Shown: one piece after another, positions 7,120 to 15,522 of the stretch | Position numbering within the stretch: position 1 is the stretch's first letter | Layout of the letters: each line of letters begins with the position of its first letter | Assembly: GCA_964292695.1 (NCBI GenBank) | Contig: CAXYWB010000011.1 | Location: 1-42,049, forward strand | Reading direction: 5' to 3' | DNA from: UPXZ01 sp018055865 | GTDB lineage: Bacteria > Bacteroidota > Bacteroidia > Bacteroidales > Paludibacteraceae | Length of the DNA: 42,049 nt | Notes under the pieces: generated by a model | What the model saw: the letters and a program-made list of their open reading frames with translations, nothing else | The model's database searches: none | What the model was told of the DNA's origin: nothing | Program-made: the position numbers and the translations under genes

Positions 7120-9531
7120 ATGAATACCAAAAAAAACTCACTAAGAATGTTCCAAACAACCTCTTTAGGGGTCTGGGGGGCAACTTTACTCCTTTTAATC
7201 CTTTTTACAACTGCTTGCCGGAAGCAAGCCCTGAATCTTCCGGCCAACAGTGAAAACAACCTGAATTTGAATTCACTGCTCACATTAAAAATAGGTGAAA
7301 ACACCATTTATACACAGGATTTTATCCTTAACCCTGTCGAAATTGACAGCGTAAGTTCTACCGAAATCCCTGTAGCTTTAACGGATAAAAACTACAAAAT
7401 TCAGCTTGTGGTTAAACCCGAAACTTCAAACTTTTTCAACATTAATGTTTGGATAAAAGGAGTTCCTTATGCCATTCCGTGCCAGAAATCCGACAAAGTG
7501 GATTACCTTTTCTCTTTCGATCCGCAGGGGAAAAAATACGGACGCGTACAGATAGCTGGTCAGATGAACGATTGGGCTCCGAATCTTTCGCCCGATTTGC
7601 AGCTCAACGACAGCGGGAAGTACGCCGCCACGCTGAGTTTAAGTCCGGGTACTTACCTGTATCAAATGTTGCTGGACGGCAATCAGAATCACGACTCCAA
7701 CAATCCTAACAAAGTGGACAACGGCTACGGAAAATTCAATTCCATTCTGCAGGTAGCCGGCAATTCCGACAAATTTCCGGTACTGACTACCGATAAGAAC
7801 GAACGTGGCGAGTTTAAGCTGACAACGAAAAATGAGGTAAAAAAAGTGTTTGCTTTCTGGCAAAATTACCTGTTGCCCGAAAGTTTTGTGAATATGGAGG
7901 ATGGCACTATCAGCATCGAAATACCAAAAGAAGCCGGCAAAACCGAACGTTCGTTTATCCGTGTGTGGGCTGCCAACGACTGGGGAGTGAGCAACGATGT
8001 ACTTGTGCCCCTGAAACGCGGAAAAATTCTGATCAAATCGTCCGAAATAAATCGCCACGACCATCACGCCCAAATCATGTACTTCATGCTGGTGGATCGT
8101 TTCAAAAATGGAAATACCGCGAACGACCGACCTATGAACCGGCCGGATGTGCATCCGAAAGTGGATTTCTTCGGCGGTGATCTTACCGGATTGCAGCAGG
8201 TAATCAACGATGAATATTTCAAAAAACTGGGTGTGAACACGCTCTGGATTTCACCGCTGAACCAGAATCCCGACGAACCGTACGGATTTTATGCACCAAA
8301 AAACACCAAATTTTCCGGTTATCACGGCTATTGGCCCGTTTCTTTCAGTAAGGTCGACGACCGGTTTGGTTCCAATCAGGAGTTGAAAGACCTGGTGAAC
8401 AACGCACACAATAAGGACATGAACATTCTGCTTGATTATGTGGCACATCACGTTCATGAACTGAATCCGCTTTACAAAAACAATCCGGAGTATTTCACTT
8501 CACTTTATCTGCCTGACGGAACCTTAAACACCGAACGCTGGAACGATTACCGGTTGACCACCTGGTTCGATACATTCATGCCTACTATTGATTATGCTAA
8601 TCCGACTGTAATAGAAATGATGACCGACAGTGCCATGTTCTGGCTCAACGAATTTCAGCTGGACGGTTTCCGCCACGATGCCTGCAAACACGTAGATTTG
8701 CCATTCTGGCGTACGCTTACTAAAAAAATAAAGGAAAACAACAAGGGAAAAAATATGTATCAGATAGGTGAAACCTACGGAAGTCCGGAACTAATCAACA
8801 GCTACCTGAATACCGGAATGCTCGACGGACAGTTTGATTTCAATGTATTTGAAGATGCCAATACAAGTTTTGCAGGTGTGGGCGTTCCGGATCTGCAACG
8901 CGTGAATGCCGTTTTGCAAAGCAGTCTGAAAACGTACGGCTCTCACAACCTGATGGGCTATATTTCGGGCAACCACGACAAACCCCGCTTCATGGCACTG
9001 GCTTCGGGCGATATGAAATTCGGCGAAGACAGTAAAGCCGCCGGCTGGAACCGTGAAATAGGAATTACAGACAGCACCGCGTATGACAAAATGGCGTTGA
9101 TGCAAACTTTCATACTCACTATACCGGGCATTCCGGTGATATTCTACGGAGATGAAATAGGGCTTACAGGTGCCAATGATCCGGATTGCCGTAGAATGAT
9201 GCGATTCGAAGACTGGAACAAGCGCGAGCAAAAGTTATTTGACAAAACCGCTGCACTTGCCAAATTGCGCAACAGCAATCCGGCACTTATTTACGGCGAT
9301 TTTATCAATCTGTACACGTCAGTTGATAGTTGGGTTTACGCCCGGAAATACTTTGATAAAACAGTCATAGTTTTGATTAACAATTCGAATCAACCCAAAA
9401 ATATGGAAGTTGAGATTCCGAAAAATCTCCAAAAAACATTCAAGGCCAACTTTGGAAGTAAATTCACGTTGAAAGATGGAAAATTGAAAATAAATTTGGG
9501 AGCGTATGAGAGTGAGGTACTTGCCCCCTGA
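7120..9531 (+). CDS. GH13 alpha-amylase lipoprotein with AMPK/CBM48-like glycogen-binding domain
   Basis: This 803-residue protein has a type II signal peptide with lipobox LFTTAC (Cys33), so it should be membrane-anchored, probably to the outer membrane. An N-terminal beta domain is followed by a CBM48/AMPK-beta-like module (about residues 145-200; VQIAGQMNDWAP, GTYLYQMLLDG). The GH13 barrel starts near QIMYFMLVDRFKNG. The catalytic residues are nucleophile D520 (GFRHDACKHVD), acid/base E551 (IGETYGS) and D620 (GNHDKPR). It would cut starch or glycogen and feed the SusC importer. Part of the signal peptide (TTSLGVWGA) is encoded by a GC-rich mini-repeat (7163-7184). An in-frame Met at residue 10 is an alternative start. 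Confidence 0.93.
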   Translation: MNTKKNSLRMFQTTSLGVWGATLLLLILFTTACRKQALNLPANSENNLNLNSLLTLKIGENTIYTQDFILNPVEIDSVSSTEIPVALTDKNYKIQLVVKPETSNFFNINVWIKGVPYAIPCQKSDKVDYLFSFDPQGKKYGRVQIAGQMNDWAPNLSPDLQLNDSGKYAATLSLSPGTYLYQMLLDGNQNHDSNNPNKVDNGYGKFNSILQVAGNSDKFPVLTTDKNERGEFKLTTKNEVKKVFAFWQNYLLPESFVNMEDGTISIEIPKEAGKTERSFIRVWAANDWGVSNDVLVPLKRGKILIKSSEINRHDHHAQIMYFMLVDRFKNGNTANDRPMNRPDVHPKVDFFGGDLTGLQQVINDEYFKKLGVNTLWISPLNQNPDEPYGFYAPKNTKFSGYHGYWPVSFSKVDDRFGSNQELKDLVNNAHNKDMNILLDYVAHHVHELNPLYKNNPEYFTSLYLPDGTLNTERWNDYRLTTWFDTFMPTIDYANPTVIEMMTDSAMFWLNEFQLDGFRHDACKHVDLPFWRTLTKKIKENNKGKNMYQIGETYGSPELINSYLNTGMLDGQFDFNVFEDANTSFAGVGVPDLQRVNAVLQSSLKTYGSHNLMGYISGNHDKPRFMALASGDMKFGEDSKAAGWNREIGITDSTAYDKMALMQTFILTIPGIPVIFYGDEIGLTGANDPDCRRMMRFEDWNKREQKLFDKTAALAKLRNSNPALIYGDFINLYTSVDSWVYARKYFDKTVIVLINNSNQPKNMEVEIPKNLQKTFKANFGSKFTLKDGKLKINLGAYESEVLAP
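7163..7184. repeat. GC-rich mini-repeat inside a signal-peptide coding region
   Basis: CTTTAGGGGTCTGGGGGG followed by CAAC is markedly G-rich in an AT-rich gene start. It closely matches the reverse complement of 37719-37744 at the end of tag. It encodes SLGVWGA within the lipoprotein signal peptide of the amylase. Confidence 0.55.
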
Positions 9532-9618
9532 TATTCTCCAAAAAGGACTTTCCGGTTATTAAAAGATTAGTCAACCCTACTTAGAAATCCTTTTTCGATA
9601 ATCGAAAATCAATATAAT

Positions 9619-10116
9619 ATGATAAAAATCAGTGAAACCAAAATAAAAAAAGCCGGAGAAACCGGCGTGAATGAATTTCTGCAGGTATTTACCGATGCCT
9701 ATCTGGATGCATTGGGTGGAAACCTGACTGCTGAAAATATGCACTTGCTCAACGGGAATCAGCACACGCTGCTGGCTTATCATTTTCTGAAGGAAGAAGT
9801 GATGTACGGTGGTTTTGTGCAACTGATTCAAAACGGCTACGGCGGCTACATTTTCGGTAATCCGGTAGCAAAAGCCCTGAAATTGTTTGGTGCGGCAGAT
9901 GCAGCCAAAATCATTTACAAAGCTAAAGAAATCTACGATTTCAACCGTGAAGAGCTGGAACGCGAAACAACCGACGAAGAATTTGCGGCTATGTACGTGG
10001 ACTTTGAGCAGTTTGATGAGCTGGAAGAGCGATTCTTTGAAATGGAAGAAAAGCAATCAGCCGTCATTGCCGCCTACGTGGATGAAAATATCGGGGAATT
10101 TGGGAGTATTGAGTAG
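9619..10116 (+). CDS. DMP19/DUF4375-family acidic protein
   Basis: This 165-residue soluble protein has no signal peptide. The central tract LLNGNQHTLLAYHFLKEEVMYGGFVQLIQNG (broadly residues 50-80) followed by GYGGYIFGNP is the recognisable core of DUF4375. That family includes the Neisseria DNA-mimic protein DMP19, which binds a transcription factor through its acidic surface. The C-terminal third here is rich in Glu and Asp (for example FEQFDELEERFFEMEE). It follows the amylase by 87 nt but no functional link is evident. The family call is fairly sure; a DNA-mimic role is only a possibility. Confidence 0.75.
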   Translation: MIKISETKIKKAGETGVNEFLQVFTDAYLDALGGNLTAENMHLLNGNQHTLLAYHFLKEEVMYGGFVQLIQNGYGGYIFGNPVAKALKLFGAADAAKIIYKAKEIYDFNREELERETTDEEFAAMYVDFEQFDELEERFFEMEEKQSAVIAAYVDENIGEFGSIE

Positions 10117-10143
10117 CTGTGTCTTTGAAAGAAGCTGCCTCCT

Positions 10144-10162
10144 TAAGTCCCTTTTCGGGGGC
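10144..10162. repeat. GC-rich mini-repeat between convergent genes
   Basis: AAGTCCC and CGGGGGC around a TTTT spacer form a short imperfect hairpin between the DMP19-like gene and the convergent acyltransferase gene. It resembles the left half of the 37901-37934 element. It may serve as a transcript end for either gene. Confidence 0.45.
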
Positions 10163-10217
10163 GTGAACTGACTCGCTTGTCAAATTCTGATATCGGGATT
10201 CGGGATAGAAACCAGGG

Positions 10218-11042
10218 TTAGGGAGCTAATTCATATACCTTGCCTCTCACCCAGTCTGCCCATTCCACAGGAGTTTTGCTTTTATCAAAAGTAGTATAAG
10301 GTATCGGTTTGCCAATTCTTATCTTAAAATGGTTGCCATGCTGTTTGAACATTTCATTTACCAGATAAAGCATCTCTATGTTGGGTAGCCCCAGTTTTGT
10401 ACGGATTATGGACAGATTGTAAAAAAAGTTGGAATTCCTGCCCTCGAAGTAGATGGGCACGACATTCCGCCGGGTTTGAACAGCTTTCGACACAAACGAC
10501 TTTTTCCAGGGTAAATCCTGGATTTTCCCTTTCACTTTTCTGGAACACGTACCGGCAGGAAAAGTAATCAGTTGGTTTTCCGAATTAAAAAAAGCTTCCA
10601 CGGCTTTGGCATTTTCCCTTACACCGGCAGCCTGCCCAACCTTGCTCACAGGCAGAAACATCTCTTTCATCGGCTCCAGAAACATCAGCACATCGTTGGC
10701 AAAATACTTGACTTTGTCGTCGTATTTCCGGCCCAGCAACAATCCGAGAATAACACTGTCGAGCCCTCCCAGCGGATGATTACTCACAAAAATATAACGA
10801 CCACCCTTCGGCGGCAGGTTTTCTACTCCTTCAAAATCGGCACTTACCTCCAGCAATTCGTTTATCGCTTTTTCGATAAAATCAACATTTTTCTTTCCAT
10901 GTACGCGCACGAAAAATGCATTTAATTCATCCTGATGCATAATCCGTTTGAGATAACGGACTATAACTTTAGGGAACTTTTTGTCGGGAGCCTTCACTTT
11001 GATTATTTCTTCAATATCAAAACGCATTATCTTATCTTCCAT
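10218..11042 (-). CDS. PlsC-like lipid acyltransferase (lysophospholipid / hemolysin-type)
   Basis: This 274-residue protein carries the two hallmarks of the glycerolipid acyltransferase fold: FVSNHPLGGLDS (His plus Asp, with HPLGGLD spacing rather than the classical HX4D) and ITFPAGTCSRK, equivalent to the FPEGTRS block. It should transfer an acyl chain to a lysolipid or amino lipid at the inner membrane face. The HPLGGLD version is found in proteins often labelled hemolysin or acyltransferase in Bacteroidetes, some tied to ornithine- or glycine-lipid synthesis, so the substrate is open. I chose the start at 11042 (MEDKIM); an upstream in-frame ATG at 11159 would place the predicted promoter inside the gene. 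Confidence 0.82.
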   Translation of the reverse strand: MEDKIMRFDIEEIIKVKAPDKKFPKVIVRYLKRIMHQDELNAFFVRVHGKKNVDFIEKAINELLEVSADFEGVENLPPKGGRYIFVSNHPLGGLDSVILGLLLGRKYDDKVKYFANDVLMFLEPMKEMFLPVSKVGQAAGVRENAKAVEAFFNSENQLITFPAGTCSRKVKGKIQDLPWKKSFVSKAVQTRRNVVPIYFEGRNSNFFYNLSIIRTKLGLPNIEMLYLVNEMFKQHGNHFKIRIGKPIPYTTFDKSKTPVEWADWVRGKVYELAP

Positions 11043-11070
11043 ACATTGATTTTGTCTGTTTGTAAAAATG

Positions 11071-11078
11071 CAAAAATA
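11071..11078 (-). promoter_or_regulatory. Predicted -7 element for the acyltransferase gene
   Basis: On the minus strand TATTTTTG fits TAnnTTTG exactly and sits 29 nt upstream of the chosen start. No clear -33 TTTG is seen. Its position argues against the longer reading frame that starts at 11159. Confidence 0.45.
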
Positions 11079-11318
11079 CAAAAACTTATTAAAATCCATA
11101 TGCTTAGTGTGTTCATTCACTATCATCATTTTCCAAAATAGCGAAATATTATTCCCCACTTTTCAACATTATTTATAAATTTATTCCAGAATAAACGTAA
11201 TTAACTGATAATGTATATATTGTGAATAACAACTAAATAGATTCAATAAATGAAAACTTGTTAAAAAACCGGCTTAAAATAACTAATAACTTGTTGATAA
11301 CTTTGTTGATAAATAATT

Positions 11319-11338
11319 GTGGGGAAAAGTGGGGAATT
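11319..11338 (+). promoter_or_regulatory. Candidate MraZ operator: two 10-bp direct repeats
   Basis: GTGGGGAAAA (11319-11328) is followed directly by GTGGGGAATT (11329-11338). MraZ proteins bind short tandem TGGG-containing repeats spaced about one helical turn upstream of their own operon. The repeat sits about 50 nt before mraZ. A second pair, TTGTTGATAA twice, lies just upstream at about 11291-11313. The operator role is inferred from family knowledge. Confidence 0.55.
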
Positions 11339-11388
11339 TCAAAAAAAAGATATATTTTTACCGTTGGAAAAATAGATCCATTAAAAAC

Positions 11389-11847
11389 ATGTCAACATTT
11401 ATTGGTAAATATGACGCAAAAGCCGATGTAAAGGGACGTATATTCATTCCGTCCGTTTACAGAAAAGTGCTGCCTGATGGAGAAAAAGACAGGCTTGTAA
11501 TGAGAAAGGATGCCGACAATGACTGCCTGATACTTTTTCCGGAATCCGTATGGAACAAAAAAATAGCTGAACTGAAGTCGAATCTGGATGAATGGGATGC
11601 CGACGACCAACTTTTGCTGATGCAATTTGTGTCGGATGCCGAGTGGCTTGATATTGACTCACAGGGACGTGTACTTATTTCGAAACGATATCTGGACCTT
11701 ATCGGTATAGAAAACAGCGAGGTGATGTTTGTGGGGATGATGGATCGATTTGCAGTGTGGGGACGCCAGCGATATGAAGAGGTGAAATTGCCGGCCGGGG
11801 ATTTTGCAGCCAAACTGAGAGAGAAAATGAAAAGCACTGCCCTATAA
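11389..11847 (+). CDS. mraZ: MraZ, transcriptional regulator of the division/wall cluster
   Basis: This 152-residue protein has the two AbrB-like half-domains of MraZ, each with its DxxGR-type motif: DVKGRIFIP (about residues 13-21) and IDSQGRVLIS (about 88-97). MraZ binds repeats upstream of its own operon and represses it. The start at 11389 (MSTFIGKYDAKAD) matches the family N-terminus; the frame is open 24 codons upstream, but that extension is low-complexity. It is the first gene of the dcw cluster, and rsmH follows after 30 nt. Confidence 0.95.
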   Translation: MSTFIGKYDAKADVKGRIFIPSVYRKVLPDGEKDRLVMRKDADNDCLILFPESVWNKKIAELKSNLDEWDADDQLLLMQFVSDAEWLDIDSQGRVLISKRYLDLIGIENSEVMFVGMMDRFAVWGRQRYEEVKLPAGDFAAKLREKMKSTAL

Positions 11848-11877
11848 ATATATGTAGAGTACTTTTTAAGTTACAAC

Positions 11878-12846
11878 GTGAAAACAAAACATAAAATAAA
11901 AGATGTTTCGGCACCAAAATTAATCCCTTCGGGCAGTGGGGAAGCTTACCACATACCTGCGTTATTGACTGAAACCATCGATGGGCTGAACATCAAGGCC
12001 GACGGCGTGTATGTGGATGTGACCTTCGGAGGCGGCGGACATTCAAAAGAGATATTAAAGCATCTGAACGAAAACGGCAGATTACTTGGCTTTGACCAGG
12101 ATGAAGACGCGCTTCAGAATGTGATTGACGATAAGCGATTTACTTTTGTCAGAAGCAATTTCAGGTATCTGAGAAATTTCTTGAAATACCATGAAATAGA
12201 AAAAGTTGATGGAATTTTGGCCGATTTGGGCGTTTCGTTTCATCATTTCGATACCTCTGAGCGGGGATTTTCATTTCGTTTTGAAGGAAAACTGGACATG
12301 CGAATGAACACCCGATCGCCACTGACAGCTGCTAAAGTGGTAAATGAATACTCCGAAGAGCAACTGGCCGACGTTTTATACCTGTACGGCGAGCTTCATA
12401 ATTCCCGGAGAATAGCATCGGCCATTGCCAAAGAAAGAAATACTCAGCCTATCAGAACCATTGAACAATTTGTGGAAATTCTGAAACCATTTTTTCCGAA
12501 AGAAAGAGAAAAAAAAGATCTGGCCCGGGTATTTCAGGCATTGAGAATAGAGGTGAACAAAGAAATGCGGGTTTTGCAGGAATTGCTCGCACAAAGTGTT
12601 GAGGTGCTTAATCCGGGTGGCCGACTGGTAGTGCTGACTTATCACTCGCTGGAAGACAGACTTGTGAAAAACTTTTTCAGGAGCGGAAACTTTGAAGGCA
12701 AACTGGAAAAGGACTTTTTCGGAAATATTCTTACTCCGTTGAAAGTCGTAAATAACAGAGTAATAACAGCTTCAGACGAAGAAACTGCGCGAAATCCGAG
12801 GGCAAGAAGTGCAAAACTGAGAATTGCAGTAAAGTTGAATGACTAA
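11878..12846 (+). CDS. rsmH: 16S rRNA (cytosine-1402-N4)-methyltransferase RsmH (MraW)
   Basis: This 322-residue protein N4-methylates C1402 in the 16S rRNA P-site region using S-adenosylmethionine. Family motifs are clear: YHIPALLTETI, the SAM-binding VDVTFGGGGHS (about residues 41-51), GILADLGVSFHHFD, GFSFRFEGKLDMRMN, and the C-terminal LTYHSLEDRLVKNFF and NPRARSAKLR. The start is GTG at 11878; no in-frame ATG precedes the conserved region. It sits in the standard place after mraZ. Confidence 0.96.
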   Translation: MKTKHKIKDVSAPKLIPSGSGEAYHIPALLTETIDGLNIKADGVYVDVTFGGGGHSKEILKHLNENGRLLGFDQDEDALQNVIDDKRFTFVRSNFRYLRNFLKYHEIEKVDGILADLGVSFHHFDTSERGFSFRFEGKLDMRMNTRSPLTAAKVVNEYSEEQLADVLYLYGELHNSRRIASAIAKERNTQPIRTIEQFVEILKPFFPKEREKKDLARVFQALRIEVNKEMRVLQELLAQSVEVLNPGGRLVVLTYHSLEDRLVKNFFRSGNFEGKLEKDFFGNILTPLKVVNNRVITASDEETARNPRARSAKLRIAVKLND

Positions 12847-12903
12847 TTGGCAGGTTAGATAAAAACAGAATCTTTGGAAGAATTATAAAAAACAGCAAAT
12901 AAA

Positions 12904-13371
12904 GTGGGTTTTTGGAATAAAATAGTGGAGTTGGTGAAAGGCAACGAGGATTTCTCGGATATCAAATCGAGTACTTTCCGCGATGTGCTGAACGGGAATA
13001 TTTTGTCCAAAAAATTCATCAAAAAACAATACGGATTATTCCTGATGATAGCTGTGCTGGCTTTTATCTACGTGGACAATCGATATTACTGTGAAAAACA
13101 GATTTCGAAGGAAGTGAAACTGAAGAAAGAACTCCAGGATGTGAAATTTGAATCACTGACTATCTCGGCCGAGTTGACTAAACTGAGCCGGCGGACATAC
13201 GTACTGGATTACATTGCTTCAAAAGGGCTAAATCTGAAAGAAAGCCCTTACGCGCCCGTTGTGATAGAGGAGCCCGATCCCGAAAAGGATGAAACAATTA
13301 AAAAGGCAAAAGAAGAGCATAAAGCAGCTACCGATAAAGTAAAAAGCGATTCAACGCTTATTGAAGAATAA
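12904..13371 (+). CDS. ftsL: FtsL-like cell division protein
   Basis: This 155-residue bitopic protein has a cytoplasmic N-terminus of about 45 residues, one membrane helix (GLFLMIAVLAFIYVDNRYY, about 46-64) and a periplasmic heptad-like coiled coil (KLKKELQDVKFESLTISAELTKL). This is the layout of Bacteroidetes FtsL, which with FtsQ and a FtsB-like partner bridges early divisome proteins to FtsW and FtsI. The start is GTG at 12904. The C-terminal tail is charged and low-complexity. The call rests on position between rsmH and ftsI and on architecture, since FtsL sequences diverge strongly. Confidence 0.85.
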   Translation: MGFWNKIVELVKGNEDFSDIKSSTFRDVLNGNILSKKFIKKQYGLFLMIAVLAFIYVDNRYYCEKQISKEVKLKKELQDVKFESLTISAELTKLSRRTYVLDYIASKGLNLKESPYAPVVIEEPDPEKDETIKKAKEEHKAATDKVKSDSTLIEE

Positions 13372-13373
13372 AA

Positions 13374-15515
13374 ATGACTGAACCTGGAAAGAAAATAATA
13401 GGCAGATTTGCAACAGTTTACATTTTCATTGTAATACTGATGCTGACTATTATATACAACATTGCCAAAATTCAGACCGTAGAGCGTGAAAACTGGCTGA
13501 AACTGGGAGCCAAAAATGACAAAAAAGACATCACAGTACGTCCCAACAGAGGCAATATTTACTCTGCCGACGGCAGGCTGATGGCGAGTTCCATTCCGAC
13601 CTACTACGTTTACATGGACACCCGGGTACCTGCTTTACATGAAGACGACGGAAAACTTTTTACCGAAAACATCGACTCACTGGCTGAGTGTCTGGCCGAT
13701 TATTTTCAGGACAAATCCAAAGAAGCCTACAAAAAAGACATTACAGCAGCCTACCGACAAGGTAAAGGCGAATACAACTTTTACAAAGGAAAAATTTCTT
13801 ATGCTCAACTAAAGGATATCAAACAATTTCCTTTATTCAAATTAGGCAGAAACAAAAGCGGATTGCTTACCAAAGAAATGTTCAGCCGCGTAAAACCATT
13901 TACCACACTGGCCTCGCGCACTATCGGCGATATTTATGCCGACGAAACCCGCGGGGGCAAAAACGGACTTGAATTGGGATTCGATTCTATTCTTAAGGGT
14001 GTGCCGGGAGTATCATCCAGACAAAAAATAGCCAATCGCTGGGAAGATATAGTTCAGGTAGAACCCATTGACGGAATGGATATTGTGTCAACCGTCGACG
14101 TGGATATGCAGGATATTGCCGAAAAAGCGCTGCTCGACAAATTAAAGGAAATTGAAGCCCAAACCGGCTACGCCATAGTGATGGAAGTAGAAACAGGCGA
14201 AATAAAAGCCATTGTAAACATGGACAGAAATCCGGATGGAAGCTATTCTGAAAACCGAAACGGAGCTGTTTCGGATAAAGTAGAACCCGGATCAACCTTT
14301 AAAACAGCCTCGGTAATGGCTGTGCTTGACGATGGCAAAGCTAAACTTACAGACGTGATTGAAACCGGAAACGGGCTCTACAAATTCGGCACAGCAACCA
14401 TGCGCGATCATAACGCACACAGGGGTGGTTACGGCGCTATCACACTGGAACAATCGCTCAATGCTTCGTCCAACGTAGGAATATCCAGGACAATATCCCG
14501 TGCTTACGGCGACAATCCGGGAAAATACGTGGATAAACTTTACAAAATGGGACTTAACGAACCTTTTGAACTCTACATTCCGGGAGCAGCTAAACCCTGG
14601 ATTCGTCATCCGAACGACAAATCTGCCTACTGGTCGGCCACTACACTTCCCTGGATGTCAATTGGTTATGAAGTTCAGATTCCGCCCATTTACACACTGG
14701 CATTCTACAATGCCATTGCCAACAACGGAAAATACATTGAGCCGCTTTTTGTCAAATCCATTAATAAAAACGGACTGGTAGTCAGGGAATTCAAAGCAAG
14801 AGTAATCAACAGCCAGATTTGCAAACCAAGCACCCTGAAAGATGTACGGCAAGCACTGCTGGGCGTGGTAGAAAACCCGAAATACGGAACCGGAAAAGTT
14901 GTTCATTCACCCTATATCCGCATTGCCGGAAAAACAGGTACAGCGCAAATTTCAAAAGGAAGCGCCGGATATTCGGCAGGAGGCAAATCGCATCAGGTGT
15001 CATTCTGCGGATTTTTTCCTTACGAAAATCCAAGATACACCTGCATTGTAGTAATCCGTGAGCCTAAAATAGGGTATCCTTCGGGCGGGGGCATGTCGGG
15101 AGTGGTTGTGAAAAACATTGCCGAAAGAATCTCGGCCATTGACACTGTATCAACCATATATGATTTAGAAGTGGACAGCACGTATATCGATCTGAAGAAA
15201 CCGCTCGTCAAATCCGGGAAATTTGAGGCCATTCAAAACGTAATGACTAACCTGAGTCAACCATTTGCAGGTCAGGCAACGAGTTGGGCGAAGACTGCAA
15301 GCGATGGTAAGAAAACCGAAATTGCCAATTTACCGCTGGTTGCCAATTCAGTTCCCGATTTAAGGGGAATGGGGGCAAAAGATGCTGTGTATTTATGTGA
15401 AAATTTGGGGTTACGAATTAATATGTCCGGAATAGGCAAAGTGACAGCGCAAAGTCTTCCACCAGGAACCAAAACAACTAAAGGACAAGATATTACATTA
15501 ATTTTTGAAAATTAG
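13374..15515 (+). CDS. ftsI: FtsI/PBP3, septal peptidoglycan transpeptidase with C-terminal PASTA domain
   Basis: This 713-residue class B penicillin-binding protein crosslinks septal peptidoglycan with FtsW. One N-terminal membrane helix (about 12-32) is followed by the PBP dimer domain, which begins RPNRGNIYSADGRLMASS. The transpeptidase has S307-T-F-K310 (active-site Ser in GSTFK), S365-S-N367 and K520-T-G-T523. A PASTA repeat forms the C-terminus (about 650-713; VPDLRGMGAKDAVYL), a common addition in this phylum. It starts 2 nt after ftsL, so the two are probably translationally coupled. Confidence 0.96.
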   Translation: MTEPGKKIIGRFATVYIFIVILMLTIIYNIAKIQTVERENWLKLGAKNDKKDITVRPNRGNIYSADGRLMASSIPTYYVYMDTRVPALHEDDGKLFTENIDSLAECLADYFQDKSKEAYKKDITAAYRQGKGEYNFYKGKISYAQLKDIKQFPLFKLGRNKSGLLTKEMFSRVKPFTTLASRTIGDIYADETRGGKNGLELGFDSILKGVPGVSSRQKIANRWEDIVQVEPIDGMDIVSTVDVDMQDIAEKALLDKLKEIEAQTGYAIVMEVETGEIKAIVNMDRNPDGSYSENRNGAVSDKVEPGSTFKTASVMAVLDDGKAKLTDVIETGNGLYKFGTATMRDHNAHRGGYGAITLEQSLNASSNVGISRTISRAYGDNPGKYVDKLYKMGLNEPFELYIPGAAKPWIRHPNDKSAYWSATTLPWMSIGYEVQIPPIYTLAFYNAIANNGKYIEPLFVKSINKNGLVVREFKARVINSQICKPSTLKDVRQALLGVVENPKYGTGKVVHSPYIRIAGKTGTAQISKGSAGYSAGGKSHQVSFCGFFPYENPRYTCIVVIREPKIGYPSGGGMSGVVVKNIAERISAIDTVSTIYDLEVDSTYIDLKKPLVKSGKFEAIQNVMTNLSQPFAGQATSWAKTASDGKKTEIANLPLVANSVPDLRGMGAKDAVYLCENLGLRINMSGIGKVTAQSLPPGTKTTKGQDITLIFEN

Positions 15516-15522
15516 AAATCAA

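Noticed and set aside
11043..11159. Longer acyltransferase start at 11159
   Set aside because: The extension shows no homology signal and would include the predicted promoter at 11071-11078.
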